Positions 50,330 through 58,665 of a stretch of 64,000 nt of DNA are shown in pieces. The notes under the pieces are model-generated. The model was not told the DNA's origin. It saw only the letters and a list, made by a program, of their open reading frames with translations, and did no database searches. Source of the DNA: CAVWTN01 sp963757945 (lineage in GTDB: Bacteria > Vulcanimicrobiota > Vulcanimicrobiia > Vulcanimicrobiales > Vulcanimicrobiaceae). Every line of letters starts with the position of its first letter. Position 1 is the first letter of the stretch. The translations under genes and the position numbers were made by a program. Location: assembly GCA_963757945.1 (NCBI GenBank), contig CAVWTN010000002.1, positions 2,449,027-2,513,026 of the forward strand, given 5' to 3'.

Positions 50330-50864
50330 CGAGCGTGCCGGGTGCAACCGCGGCTTCGGTTGCAAGGTCGGCGGTCTCGCTCTGCGCAGGCGCTTCGTAG
50401 ACGGTTTCCATCGTCGGTGCCGGCATGCTCCGTTCCGCAAGCGGGTTCTGCAGCTGTTGCGCTTCATGCCGTTCGATGTAATAGCTCGCGGCGATGGCGG
50501 GCACGCCGTGCGCCGAGTCCAGCGGCGAGAGCGGCCCAACGAAATAGAGTGCGAACGCGGCAGCCGCGGCGGCTCCGATCGGGAGCGCGACGACCGGCCG
50601 CACGAGCGTGCGGAACCAAAGCAGCGGGCGCGACGATTGGGCGCGCGCGGCTTCCCGGATGCTTTCCCGCAGCGCCGCCGGGAACTCGCGCTCGTCGCGA
50701 GCGGCCGCCGCGCGAAGCACGTCGCCGAGCGTCCGTTCGCGGTCGAGTTCGTTCGCGCAGGCCGCGCAGGCCGCGACATGCTGATATACGCGAGCATCGG
50801 ACGCCGGGTCCAGCTCGCCGTGAAGATAATCGATGAGGGTTTCGGTTGAAAGATGGTCGTTCAT
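50316..50864 (-). CDS. Membrane anti-sigma factor with zinc finger
   Basis: This 182-residue protein has an N-terminal HxxxCxxC zinc site (QHVAACAACANELDRE, about residues 28-43), a single membrane helix near 95-112 (ALPIGAAAAAAFALYFV) and a periplasmic C-terminal tail. It would hold the cognate ECF sigma factor inactive until proteolysis. ATG at 50864 overlaps the sigma-factor stop by four bases, the usual sigma/anti-sigma coupling. Confidence 0.88.
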   Translation of the reverse strand: MNDHLSTETLIDYLHGELDPASDARVYQHVAACAACANELDRERTLGDVLRAAAARDEREFPAALRESIREAARAQSSRPLLWFRTLVRPVVALPIGAAAAAAFALYFVGPLSPLDSAHGVPAIAASYYIERHEAQQLQNPLAERSMPAPTMETVYEAPAQSETADLATEAAVAPGTLDVVR

Positions 50865-51427
50865 GATTGTTGTTGGGCCTGCAGGAGAAGCTTGCGCAGC
50901 AGTGCGCGCGCACGATGGAGCCGCGATCTTACGGTTCCGATCGAGCACTCCGTCATATCCGCGATCTCCTGATAGCTATAGTCTTCGATGTCTGCGAGAA
51001 TGACGACCTGACGCTGCTCGGAAGAGAGCATCGCAAGCGCCTTGGACAGCGGTTCGCTCAGTTGCCCTTCGACGAGGTCGTCGATCGGCGTCTGGGCTAA
51101 GGGCCGCTGCCCCCCGTATGCCTGCGGGGCGTTGTCTTCGGGGATCTCCTCATAGAAACGCCCTTTTCGCCTCCGAAGTTCATCCCGGTGCAAATTTGTG
51201 ACGATCCGGTAGATCCACGAGAGGAAGCTCGTCCCCGGTTGGAAGGAGCGCCAGGCGCGATAGACCCGCAGGAACGCGTCCTGGGTCAAGTCGCGGGCGT
51301 CAGCCTCATTGTTCGTCAGGCGGTAGGCAAAGTTGTAGGTTGCTTTACCGTACTGTTCGATCGCCCGCTCCAGGAAGGCCGCCTGCTCCGGCGAGGGTGG
51401 GGAATCGGGCGTGCGCGGAGCTCCCAT
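50861..51427 (-). CDS. ECF-subfamily RNA polymerase sigma factor
   Basis: This 188-residue sigma factor has region 2 (YNFAYRLTNNEADARDLTQD, then AFLRVYRAW and FLSWIYRIVTNLHRDELRRR) and region 4 (LSSEQRQVVILADIEDYSYQ, then EIADMTECSIGTVRSRLHRA). It resembles RpoE/SigW-type stress sigmas. It directs a regulon responding to envelope signals through the anti-sigma and RseB-like genes downstream. The divergent region carries a GGAACTT element on the other strand (see findings). Confidence 0.95.
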   Translation of the reverse strand: MGAPRTPDSPPSPEQAAFLERAIEQYGKATYNFAYRLTNNEADARDLTQDAFLRVYRAWRSFQPGTSFLSWIYRIVTNLHRDELRRRKGRFYEEIPEDNAPQAYGGQRPLAQTPIDDLVEGQLSEPLSKALAMLSSEQRQVVILADIEDYSYQEIADMTECSIGTVRSRLHRARALLRKLLLQAQQQS

Positions 51428-51473
51428 CAGGTCTTTCTTTTTCCAACCGCGACAGGGCTACTGCCGCTGGTTC

Positions 51474-51502
51474 GGAACTTGCTTCGCTCTGGTAACCCAA
51501 AC
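51474..51502 (+). promoter_or_regulatory. Possible ECF-type promoter facing the Nramp gene
   Basis: GGAACTT (51474-51480) equals the consensus -35 of RpoE-type promoters. CCAAA (51497-51501) follows after 16 bases and resembles the TCAAA -10. It reads toward the transporter, away from the sigma gene. A single occurrence is weak evidence. Confidence 0.3.
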
Positions 51503-51518
51503 ACTTGACATGGGCGTG

Positions 51519-51540
51519 CCTATTTAATTAGGAAAGCCTA
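51519..51540. promoter_or_regulatory. Operator-like CCTA/TAGG array upstream of the Nramp gene
   Basis: CCTA (51519-51522), TAGG (51529-51532) and CCTA (51537-51540) form two overlapping inverted repeats with 6- and 4-base centres, in an AT-rich island (TATTTAATTAGG). The pattern resembles DtxR/IdeR-type boxes (TTAGG...CCTAA). TTGACA at 51505-51510 lies just before it, so a bound repressor would cover the promoter. A DtxR-family gene is in this window. Confidence 0.45.
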
Positions 51541-51575
51541 TAGACGCTGCGCTTTCCCGGCGAATCAGGAGTACT

Positions 51576-52859
51576 TTGGCCGTCCATCCGACGACCCTCG
51601 ATGCAGAAAAAGCGGACGCACGGCCATCGCGGTCCGTCATCGCACGGTACCTTGCGGTCCTGGGACCAGGCTTAATCGTCGCCTTCGCGGACACGGAAGC
51701 CGGCAGCATCACGACGGCCGCGACCTCGGGGGCGCAGTTCGGGATGAAGCTGGTCCTGCTCCAGCTGCTGCTGATCGTGCCGCTGTTCGTCGTCCAGGAG
51801 ATGACCGTGCGCCTGGGCATCGTGACGGGCAAGGGACACGCCCAGCTCATCCGCGAGCATTATGGGCTCGGCTGGGCGTGGGTCTCGCTGGGAACGATGC
51901 TGGTGACGAATCTGGCGGCGCTCGTGACCGAGTTCATCGGCATCGCCGGAGCGGCCCTGATTTTCGGCGTCAACCCGCCGATGCTGGTGCTCGCGGCGGC
52001 GGCCGTCATCATCGCGGTTTCGCTGAGCGGCGCATACAAGCGGGCCGAGATCGCCGCGCTCGGCCTGTGCTTGCTGGAACTGCTGTTCATCCCCGCCGCG
52101 TTCGCCGCTCACCCCTCGCCGATGGGGCTGATCCGGGAGGGGCTCTTCGGCGCTCAGCCGCTCGGCGATCGCGGCTACCTGCTGCTCGTCGCCGGGAACA
52201 TCGGCGCGGTCATCATGCCCTGGATGATCTTTTACCAGCAGAGCGCCGTCGTCGACAAGGGCTTGCGTCTGCCGGACCTTCCGTTCGCGCGCATCGACAC
52301 CGCGGTCGGCGCGGTGCTGACCCAGATCATCATGATCGCCGTCGTCGTGACGACCGCGGCGACGCTCTTCGTGCACCACGTCGCCGTTTCGGACGCGGCG
52401 CATGCCGCGCTCGCCCTCGAGCCGCTGATCGGCCGCTTCGCCGGGGTGATCTTCGGAGCGGCGCTCGTCGGCGCGGCGCTGCTGGGCGCCTTCGTCGTCT
52501 CGGTCGCGACCGCGTGGGCCTTCGGCGAAGCGTTTCGCTGGCGCTGCTCGCTGAACTACGGCTGCATGGACGCGAAGCGGTTTTACGGCTTCTTCGTCGT
52601 CTGCGTGCTGCTGGCGGCCGGGATCACGCTGATCCCCGGGTTGCCGCTCGTGCGCATCACGATCCTGGTCATGGCGTTCAACGCGCTCGTCCTGCCGATC
52701 GTCCTGGGCTTCCTGTTGATCCTGGCAAACGACCCGAAGATCCTCGGCAAACGGGTTAACTCGCCGGCCGGGAACGTCATCGCCTTGACCGTCTCCCTGG
52801 TCTGCGTCGCCCTCGGGCTCTGGTACGGGATCCTGACGCTCTCGGGGCAGGCCGGCTAG
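51576..52859 (+). CDS. Nramp-family divalent metal transporter, atypical metal site
   Basis: This 427-residue protein has about eleven membrane helices and aligns with Nramp/MntH from GPGLIVAFAD through SGAQFG in helix 1. The metal-binding DPGN of helix 1 is replaced by EAGS, and helix 6 reads MPWM instead of MPHN. These positions coordinate Mn/Fe, so ion choice or coupling is probably changed, as in Nramp-related Mg transporters. TTG at 51576 has AGGAG upstream. Divergent from the ECF sigma operon. Confidence 0.88.
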   Translation: MAVHPTTLDAEKADARPSRSVIARYLAVLGPGLIVAFADTEAGSITTAATSGAQFGMKLVLLQLLLIVPLFVVQEMTVRLGIVTGKGHAQLIREHYGLGWAWVSLGTMLVTNLAALVTEFIGIAGAALIFGVNPPMLVLAAAAVIIAVSLSGAYKRAEIAALGLCLLELLFIPAAFAAHPSPMGLIREGLFGAQPLGDRGYLLLVAGNIGAVIMPWMIFYQQSAVVDKGLRLPDLPFARIDTAVGAVLTQIIMIAVVVTTAATLFVHHVAVSDAAHAALALEPLIGRFAGVIFGAALVGAALLGAFVVSVATAWAFGEAFRWRCSLNYGCMDAKRFYGFFVVCVLLAAGITLIPGLPLVRITILVMAFNALVLPIVLGFLLILANDPKILGKRVNSPAGNVIALTVSLVCVALGLWYGILTLSGQAG

Positions 52860-52863
52860 AGCG

Positions 52864-52906
52864 ATCGCGATGCGGCAGGCTTGCCAGGCGCGCCTGCCGT
52901 CGCGAT
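52864..52906 (+). terminator. Strong hairpin after the Nramp gene
   Basis: ATCGCGA (52864-52870) and CGGCAGGC (52873-52880) pair with GCCTGCCG (52892-52899) and TCGCGAT (52900-52906), a 15-bp stem with a 2-base bulge and an 11-base loop, starting 4 bases past the stop. It lacks a T run, as many GC-rich terminators do. Confidence 0.65.
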
Positions 52907-53054
52907 GGGGCCTGGGGACGAAGGCCGATGCCGCCGGAAACGGTGCCGCCGCGGGCCTGGAGCCCCTGCGACTTTTCCGGCACCCGTCTGCTCGGGTCGG
53001 CAGTTTGCTCCTCGAAGGGACTGGGGCCCGGCCCCGAAAACAGCGAGCGAGGCC

Positions 53055-53615
53055 ATGCAACGACTCCCCGGCTCCCGCCCCACCACCGAGAATTCCGACG
53101 ACGTCGGTCTCGTTGTCGCGCTGTTGACGCGGTTCCCGGAGATCTCGACGATCACCGCGCATCCGCTCGATGGGACGCTCGAGCTGTCGTTCGTCGTGCG
53201 TCAGCGCCTCGATCGCGCGGTGGAGGCGACATTACGCGAGAGCCTCGGCGAGCACGTTCGCGCCTTGCTCGACTTGCGAGGGGAGACGCCGTCCCGGTTG
53301 GACGTCTTGCTTCAACGCGACGAGCACATGAGCGTCGTGCAGCTCGTGCGCGACGCCGCGACGGTGACGCGCGACGAGCTCGTGCTGTTGACCGCGCTGT
53401 TGCGCGAGCGTTTCGGTGAACGGCTGCTCACGAGTCCCGGTGCCTATGCCATGGCCGAGGACGAGGATGTGGCCGGTCAAGATGAACTCGTCGATTTTGC
53501 GCTCGAAGCGCTGCGCGATCCCGAGCAACAGAAGAGCCTCGTGGGCTACCGCCAGGAACACGGCGTGCTGGTCTATTACACGCGTGCTCGCCGCCGCAAG
53601 GCGCGGGGCCGCTGA
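53055..53615 (+). CDS. Conserved-looking protein of unknown function
   Basis: This 186-residue soluble protein is acidic in the middle and basic at the end. It begins with a disordered stretch, then VGLVVALLTRFPEISTITAH and alternating strands (GTLELSFVVRQRL). Helices follow to a final GVLVYYTRARRRKARGR. Regular charge patterning and start context support a real gene. No motif I know. It precedes the PHP gene by 26 bases and may share its transcript. Confidence 0.6.
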   Translation: MQRLPGSRPTTENSDDVGLVVALLTRFPEISTITAHPLDGTLELSFVVRQRLDRAVEATLRESLGEHVRALLDLRGETPSRLDVLLQRDEHMSVVQLVRDAATVTRDELVLLTALLRERFGERLLTSPGAYAMAEDEDVAGQDELVDFALEALRDPEQQKSLVGYRQEHGVLVYYTRARRRKARGR

Positions 53616-53641
53616 CCCGGCTCGGGTCTCGCGCACACTCG

Positions 53642-54454
53642 ATGGTCGTCGATTTCCACAGCCATACGCTCGAGAGCGATGGGACGCTGACCGTGCAGGA
53701 ACTCGGCGCGGCGATGCGCGCCCGGGGCGTCGAGATGTTCTCGATCACCGATCACGATACGCTGAGCGCCTACAAGTCGCTCGGCGACGCGGGCGGCTCG
53801 GCGAAGATCCTGACCGGGATCGAGATCAACACGACCTATAAGGGAAACGAAGTCCACATCTTGGGCTACCGGCTCCCGCTCGCCGGCGAGTCGCAGCTTC
53901 ACGAGTTGCTCGCCGCGAATCGCCGTGCGCGCGAGGCTCGAGTCATCATGATGGTCGCACAACTCCGCGAGGCGGGCATTCCACTCGAGCTCGATGCCGT
54001 CAGGGCGGAAGCGGTCGGCAGCGATTCGCTGGGCCGTCCGCACGTCGGAAAGGCGCTCGTGCGCGGCGGTTTCGTCGGCTCGATCGAGGCGGCGTTTCGC
54101 ACGCTGCTCGGTCGCGGAAAGCCGGGCTACGTCCCGTCGCATCACGTGACGCCGCAGGTGGCCATCGCGGTGATCCGGCGCTCCGGCGGGATCCCCGTCC
54201 TCGCGCATCCGGGCCGGCTGAACGACTACGCGCTCATCGACGAACTCGCGCACGCCGGGCTGCGCGGCCTCGAGGTGTTCTACCCCACGCACGACGCCAA
54301 GCAGACCGATTACTTCCGCAAGAAGGCGGCGCAGCACAAGCTCGTGGCGAGCGCCGGCTCTGATTTTCACGACATCCGCTGGAACACCGGCGGCGTCGGC
54401 GTGGAGATCGAGCAGCGCGACATCGCGCCGTTCCTCGAACTCGCGTTCGCCTAG
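53642..54454 (+). CDS. PHP-domain phosphoesterase (TrpH/YciV-like)
   Basis: This 270-residue metal-dependent phosphoesterase has PHP motifs DFHSHTLESDGTL, FSITDHDTLSAY, LTGIEIN, VLAHPGRLN and the late AGSDFHDIRW, which supply the trinuclear metal ligands. Relatives include RNase AM (YciV), which matures rRNA and removes 3'-phosphoadenosine nucleotides. It is convergent with the cyclodeaminase gene (stops overlap by four bases). Confidence 0.9.
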   Translation: MVVDFHSHTLESDGTLTVQELGAAMRARGVEMFSITDHDTLSAYKSLGDAGGSAKILTGIEINTTYKGNEVHILGYRLPLAGESQLHELLAANRRAREARVIMMVAQLREAGIPLELDAVRAEAVGSDSLGRPHVGKALVRGGFVGSIEAAFRTLLGRGKPGYVPSHHVTPQVAIAVIRRSGGIPVLAHPGRLNDYALIDELAHAGLRGLEVFYPTHDAKQTDYFRKKAAQHKLVASAGSDFHDIRWNTGGVGVEIEQRDIAPFLELAFA

Positions 54455-55074
54455 CTTCCGCCGATCGACCGCGCGACGCCGGAACGCACGCGCTCGAGGA
54501 TCTCGGCGGCGCTGCGCTCGAAGCCTTTCAGCGCCGTCTCCTGTGCCTCGATCGCCATGCGGTCTTTCATGAACTTGTGGTTGATGCGAACGTTGTATGC
54601 GGATGCGGCGAGCGAGGCGAACGCGAATTCGGCGGCGCAGCCGATGTCGCTGACCAGGTTCGGGTTGCGCAACTCGAGCGCGCGCTCGGCGAGTTGGAGC
54701 GTCTCGAGGGCGAGCGAGGCCGCGTAAAGCGGCGCAGCGGCTGCGCCTTCAAGAGCGTTCTGCAACGCGGCCGCTCGTGCGGCCCGCTCTTCGGGAGAGG
54801 AACGCGGTAAGGACATCGCCTCAACGACGGCGCCGTAGGCACGTTCGTCGCGCGCTCGCGCGGCGAGCAGATCCGAGCGGCGCCGGTCCGCGGACGCGGT
54901 CAGTTGCTCCGCAAGCGCGTGATGCTCGGGGTGCTTGCCGCTCTCGTCCGTGATTCGCGCGACCATTCCCACGAGCGCGGCGCCGCTTGCGGCGACGAGC
55001 GTCGCGGCGCTCCCGCCGCCCGGCGTGGGCGCGGCGGAAGCGAGCGCCTCGAGGTAGACGTCGATCCTCTCCAC
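54451..55074 (-). CDS. Cyclodeaminase/cyclohydrolase family protein (FchA-like)
   Basis: This 207-residue helical protein has APTPGGGSAATLVAASGAAL at the N-terminus and RNPNLVSDIGCAAEFAFAS near residue 140, the signatures of formiminotetrahydrofolate cyclodeaminase and methenyl-THF cyclohydrolase. It interconverts one-carbon folates. It is divergent from ahcY-metK, so a link to the methyl cycle is natural. Start at 55074. Confidence 0.88.
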   Translation of the reverse strand: MERIDVYLEALASAAPTPGGGSAATLVAASGAALVGMVARITDESGKHPEHHALAEQLTASADRRRSDLLAARARDERAYGAVVEAMSLPRSSPEERAARAAALQNALEGAAAAPLYAASLALETLQLAERALELRNPNLVSDIGCAAEFAFASLAASAYNVRINHKFMKDRMAIEAQETALKGFERSAAEILERVRSGVARSIGGS

Positions 55075-55220
55075 GGAACGACGTATTGCTCCCCCCGGCG
55101 CGGGCTCCTTGGGGGCGCGGCCGGATGGAACGGAGGGCGTTCCGACGAAGGGGATGGGACCTCGTTTTCGATTGTTTCAAAGATCAGCGAGAGCATCTCA
55201 CAACTCCGTAGGAGACAATC
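55075..55220 (+). other. Leader of ahcY-metK
   Basis: This 146-base region is shared with the divergent cyclodeaminase. It contains a hairpin GGAACG-GAGGG-CGTTCC (55127-55143) and a CCCCC/GGGGG pairing upstream. I looked for SAM-I, SAM-II and SAH riboswitch consensus elements and found none. TAGGAGA before the GTG is the ribosome-binding site. Confidence 0.4.
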
Positions 55221-56495
55221 GTGCCTGTTTTAACCCGAATGCTCGGGGACGTTAAGGACCGGGGCCTGGCAGGCGTCGGCCGCTCGCGCATCGAGTGGGC
55301 CGCCAGCTTCATGCCGGTGCTCGCGCAGATCCAAGAACGTTTCGCCAAGGAGAAGCCGCTCGCGGGCGTCCGCATCGGCGCCTGCCTGCATGTGACCACC
55401 GAGACCGCGAACCTCGTGCTCGCCCTCAAAGCGGGCGGAGCCGAGGTCACGCTCTGCGCCTCGAATCCGCTCTCGACGCAAGACGACGTCGCAGCCGCGC
55501 TCAGCGAGATCTACGAGATCCCGACCCACGCGATCAAGGGCGAAGACAACGCCACGTACTACAAGCACATCGAATCCGTCGTCGCGACGAAGCCCCACAT
55601 GACGATGGACGACGGATGCGACCTCGTGACCACGATCTACACGAAGCACAACCACTTGCTCGCGGAGATGATCGGCGGCTGCGAAGAGACGACGACCGGC
55701 GTGATCCGCCTGCACGCGATGGAGAAGGAGGGCGTGCTGCCCTTCCCGGTCATCGCCGTCAACGATGCGCTGACCAAGCACATGTTCGACAACCGCTACG
55801 GCACGGGGCAATCGACGCTCGACGGCATCATTCGCGCCACGAACGTGCTGCTTGCCGGGCACACGGTCGTCGTGGTGGGCTACGGCTGGTGCGGGCGCGG
55901 CGTCGCTTCGCGCGCGAAGGGCCATGGAGCCCACGTGATCGTCACCGAGATCGATCCGCGCAAGGCGCTCGAAGCCGCGATGGACGGTTTCCAGGTGATG
56001 CCGATGGCGGAGGCCGCAAAGGCCGGCGACATCTTCGTCACCGTGACCGGGAACTACCACGTGATCCGTGCCGAGCATTTCGCCGTCATGAAGGACGGCG
56101 CGATCGTGGCCAATTCCGGGCACTTCAACGACGAGCTCGATCTCGACGCGTTCGAGACGATGGCGGTCGGCAAGACCAAGCCGCGCGAATTCGTCGAAGC
56201 CTACGAACTCAAAGACGGCCGCACGATCCGCGTCCTGGGCGAAGGCCGCTTGATCAACTTGGCCGCGGGCGAAGGGCACCCGGCGGCCGTGATGGACATG
56301 TCGTTCGCGAACCAAGCGCTCGCGGCGGCTTATCTTGCCCAGAACTACAAAACGCTCGAGAGCAAGGTGTACTCGGTGCCCGACCACATCGATCAAGAGG
56401 TTGCGGAACTCAAGCTTCGCGCGATGCACATCGCCATCGATACCCCGACGCCCGAGCAAGTGAAATACATGGCGTCTTGGTCGGAGGGCACCTAG
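55221..56495 (+). CDS. ahcY: Adenosylhomocysteinase
   Basis: This 424-residue NAD-dependent hydrolase splits S-adenosylhomocysteine to adenosine and homocysteine. Cues are NPLSTQDDVAAAL, GEDNATYYKHIE, HNHLLAEMIGGCEETTTGVI, the NAD fold VVVGYGWCGRGVASRAKG and GEGRLINLAAGEGHPAAVMD. It is the shorter form lacking the ~40-residue insert, ending KYMASWSEGT rather than the mammalian-type HYRY tail. metK follows after two bases. Confidence 0.97.
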   Translation: MPVLTRMLGDVKDRGLAGVGRSRIEWAASFMPVLAQIQERFAKEKPLAGVRIGACLHVTTETANLVLALKAGGAEVTLCASNPLSTQDDVAAALSEIYEIPTHAIKGEDNATYYKHIESVVATKPHMTMDDGCDLVTTIYTKHNHLLAEMIGGCEETTTGVIRLHAMEKEGVLPFPVIAVNDALTKHMFDNRYGTGQSTLDGIIRATNVLLAGHTVVVVGYGWCGRGVASRAKGHGAHVIVTEIDPRKALEAAMDGFQVMPMAEAAKAGDIFVTVTGNYHVIRAEHFAVMKDGAIVANSGHFNDELDLDAFETMAVGKTKPREFVEAYELKDGRTIRVLGEGRLINLAAGEGHPAAVMDMSFANQALAAAYLAQNYKTLESKVYSVPDHIDQEVAELKLRAMHIAIDTPTPEQVKYMASWSEGT

Positions 56496-56497
56496 CG

Positions 56498-57727
56498 ATG
56501 GGACACCGTAGACTCTTCACCTCGGAATCGGTGACCGAGGGCCACCCCGACAAACTCGCCGACCAGATCTCCGACGCCGTCCTCGACGCGATCCTCGAAA
56601 AGGACCCGCATGGGCGCGTCGCCTGCGAGACGTTCGCGATCACGGGTCAGATCCACATCGCGGGCGAGATCTCGACGAACACCTACATCGACATCCCGAA
56701 GATCGTGCGCAACACGATCCGCGACGTCGGCTACACGAAATCCTCGGTCGGTTTCGACGCGGAGACGTGCGGCGTTTCGGTCTCGGTCGACGAGCAGTCT
56801 GCCGACATCGCGCTCGGCGTCGACAAGTCGTACGAAGCGAAGGCGACGGGCTACGACGACCCCTTCGAGCTGACCGGCGCCGGCGACCAGGGGATGATGT
56901 TCGGCTATGCCTGCCGTGAGACGGACGCGCTCATGCCGCTCCCGATCACGCTCGCGCACGATCTCACCAAGCAACTCGCCGCCGCCCGCAAGAACAACGA
57001 GATCTCGTATCTGCGGCCCGACGGCAAGAGCCAAGTCACCGTCGAGTACGACGGCCATCGCCCGGTCCGGGTCGATGCCGTGGTCATCTCGACGCAACAC
57101 GATCCCGACGTCTCGCTCGACGTCATCCGGCGCGAAATCCGCGAGCGGCTGATCGACCACGTGATCCCGCAGTCGCTGCGCGACAAGGATCTGCGCGTCT
57201 ACATCAACCCGACCGGGCGGTTCGTGATCGGCGGCCCGAAGGGCGACGCGGGTTTGACCGGCCGCAAGATCATCGCCGACACGTACGGCGGGATGGCGCG
57301 GCACGGCGGCGGTGCGTTCTCCGGGAAAGACCCGACGAAGGTTGACCGTTCGGGGGCGTACGCGGCGCGTTACGTCGCCAAGAACGTCGTCGCGGCGGGC
57401 CTCGCGGACCGCTGCGAAGTGCAGGTCGCGTATGCGATCGGCGTCGCGCGGCCGGTCAGCGTGCTCGTCGAAACGTTCGGGACAGCGAAGATCGGTGAAG
57501 AGAAGATCGCCGAGCTCGTGCAGCGGCATTTCGACCTGCGCCCGGCGGCGATCATCCACAACCTGGATCTGCTCCGGCCGATCTACCTGCAGACGGCGGC
57601 GTACGGCCACTTCGGCCGCACCGAGCTCGATCTGCCGTGGGAACGGCTCGACAAGGCCCAGGAGCTCCGCGAAGCCGCGGGGCTCAAGGGCGACTTCGCA
57701 CGCGATCTCGTGACGATCGCCGGCTGA
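56498..57727 (+). CDS. metK: S-adenosylmethionine synthetase
   Basis: This 409-residue enzyme makes SAM from methionine and ATP. Motifs include LFTSESVTEGHPDKLADQIS, the methionine loop GAGDQGMMFGYAC, TGRFVIGGPKGDAGLTGRKI and GGGAFSGKDPTKVDRSGAYA. ATG at 56498 gives the standard N-terminus; a very long frame further upstream lies inside ahcY. Adjacent ahcY and metK close the methyl cycle in one operon. Confidence 0.98.
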   Translation: MGHRRLFTSESVTEGHPDKLADQISDAVLDAILEKDPHGRVACETFAITGQIHIAGEISTNTYIDIPKIVRNTIRDVGYTKSSVGFDAETCGVSVSVDEQSADIALGVDKSYEAKATGYDDPFELTGAGDQGMMFGYACRETDALMPLPITLAHDLTKQLAAARKNNEISYLRPDGKSQVTVEYDGHRPVRVDAVVISTQHDPDVSLDVIRREIRERLIDHVIPQSLRDKDLRVYINPTGRFVIGGPKGDAGLTGRKIIADTYGGMARHGGGAFSGKDPTKVDRSGAYAARYVAKNVVAAGLADRCEVQVAYAIGVARPVSVLVETFGTAKIGEEKIAELVQRHFDLRPAAIIHNLDLLRPIYLQTAAYGHFGRTELDLPWERLDKAQELREAAGLKGDFARDLVTIAG

Positions 57728-57746
57728 CGCCCAGCATGCACGGTAC

Positions 57747-57779
57747 GGAGAGGGGCGCCGCGTAGCGGTGCCCCTCTCT
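57747..57779 (+). promoter_or_regulatory. 14-bp hairpin enclosing the EamA gene ribosome-binding site and start
   Basis: GAGAGGGGC (57748-57756) pairs with GCCCCTCTC (57770-57778). A G-T pair (57757/57769) and CCGC/GCGG (57758-57761 with 57765-57768) extend it to a GTA loop. The purine-rich GGAGAGGGG and the GTG at 57768-57770 are both inside the stem. It begins 20 bases after the metK stop, so it can act as terminator, translational block or both. Confidence 0.75.
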
Positions 57780-58637
57780 GCGCTTTCGCTCGTCATCCTG
57801 GCAGCGATCCTGCACGCGGTCTGGAACCTCTACGCGAAGCGCTCGTCGGGCGGCTTCGTCTTTGTTTGGCTGACGAACGTCGTCGCGACGGCGTGGCTCG
57901 TGCCGCTCGCCGCTCTCACGCTCTACGGAGCGCGCGCGACGATCGCCGCGCACTTTCCCGCGATGCTGGCGGCGGCCGCGCTGACCAGCACGTTCCATTT
58001 GAGCTACACGTTGATGCTGCTGCGGGCGTACCGCAGCGGCGATCTTTCGCTGGTCTATCCGGTCGTTCGGGGCACGGGGCCGCTGCTGGCGGCGATCGTC
58101 GGGGTTCTCGCCTTTCACGAGCAAGCGAACGCACTGACGATTGCGGGGACGCTGACGATCGTGGGAGCGGCCTTCGCACTCGGGCTCGACCGCAGGGCGC
58201 GCGAGCGCGGGCACGTGCGCGCCGCGCTCGCGTTCGGGATCCTGACGGGCGCGATGATCTCGTGTTACACGCTGTGGGATAAGTTCGTCGTCTCGGACCT
58301 CGGCTACGCGCCGCTGGCATATTTCGCGGCCAACATCACGATTCAGACGCTGATCTCGACCCCGCTCGCTCTGCGCGAACGCGAGAAGCCGCTCGCCGAA
58401 TGGCGGCTCAACCGCGTCCCGGTTCTGGTGGTCGGCGTGTTGAGCCCGCTTGCCTACCTCCTGATCCTCTTTGCGCTCGTGTACGCACCCGTCAGTCTCG
58501 TTGCACCGATGCGCGAACTGAGCATCGTGATCGCCGTGGTGCTCGGCCGGATCGTCTTGGCGGAGCCGGTCGGGCGGCGCCGTGCGCTGGCGAGCATCGC
58601 GATCGCGCTCGGCGTCATCGCGCTCTCGCGCGGGTGA
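57768..58637 (+). CDS. EamA-family (DMT) transporter
   Basis: This 289-residue protein has ten membrane helices in two EamA halves. Cues are AILHAVWNLYAKRSSGGFVF, YRSGDLSLVYPVVRGTGPLL and APMRELSIVIAVVLGR. DMT exporters move amino acids, nucleobases or other metabolites. GTG at 57768 is the only sensible start before the first helix, and it sits inside the hairpin. Position after ahcY-metK hints at export of a methionine-cycle metabolite (inference). Confidence 0.85.
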   Translation: MPLSALSLVILAAILHAVWNLYAKRSSGGFVFVWLTNVVATAWLVPLAALTLYGARATIAAHFPAMLAAAALTSTFHLSYTLMLLRAYRSGDLSLVYPVVRGTGPLLAAIVGVLAFHEQANALTIAGTLTIVGAAFALGLDRRARERGHVRAALAFGILTGAMISCYTLWDKFVVSDLGYAPLAYFAANITIQTLISTPLALREREKPLAEWRLNRVPVLVVGVLSPLAYLLILFALVYAPVSLVAPMRELSIVIAVVLGRIVLAEPVGRRRALASIAIALGVIALSRG

Positions 58638-58665
58638 GGTGCCCACGCCGCCGGGCGTGGCCGCC

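Noticed and set aside
55295..56497. Long 5' extension of metK through ahcY
   Set aside because: The extension is out-of-frame ahcY sequence; MetK family homology begins at 56498.
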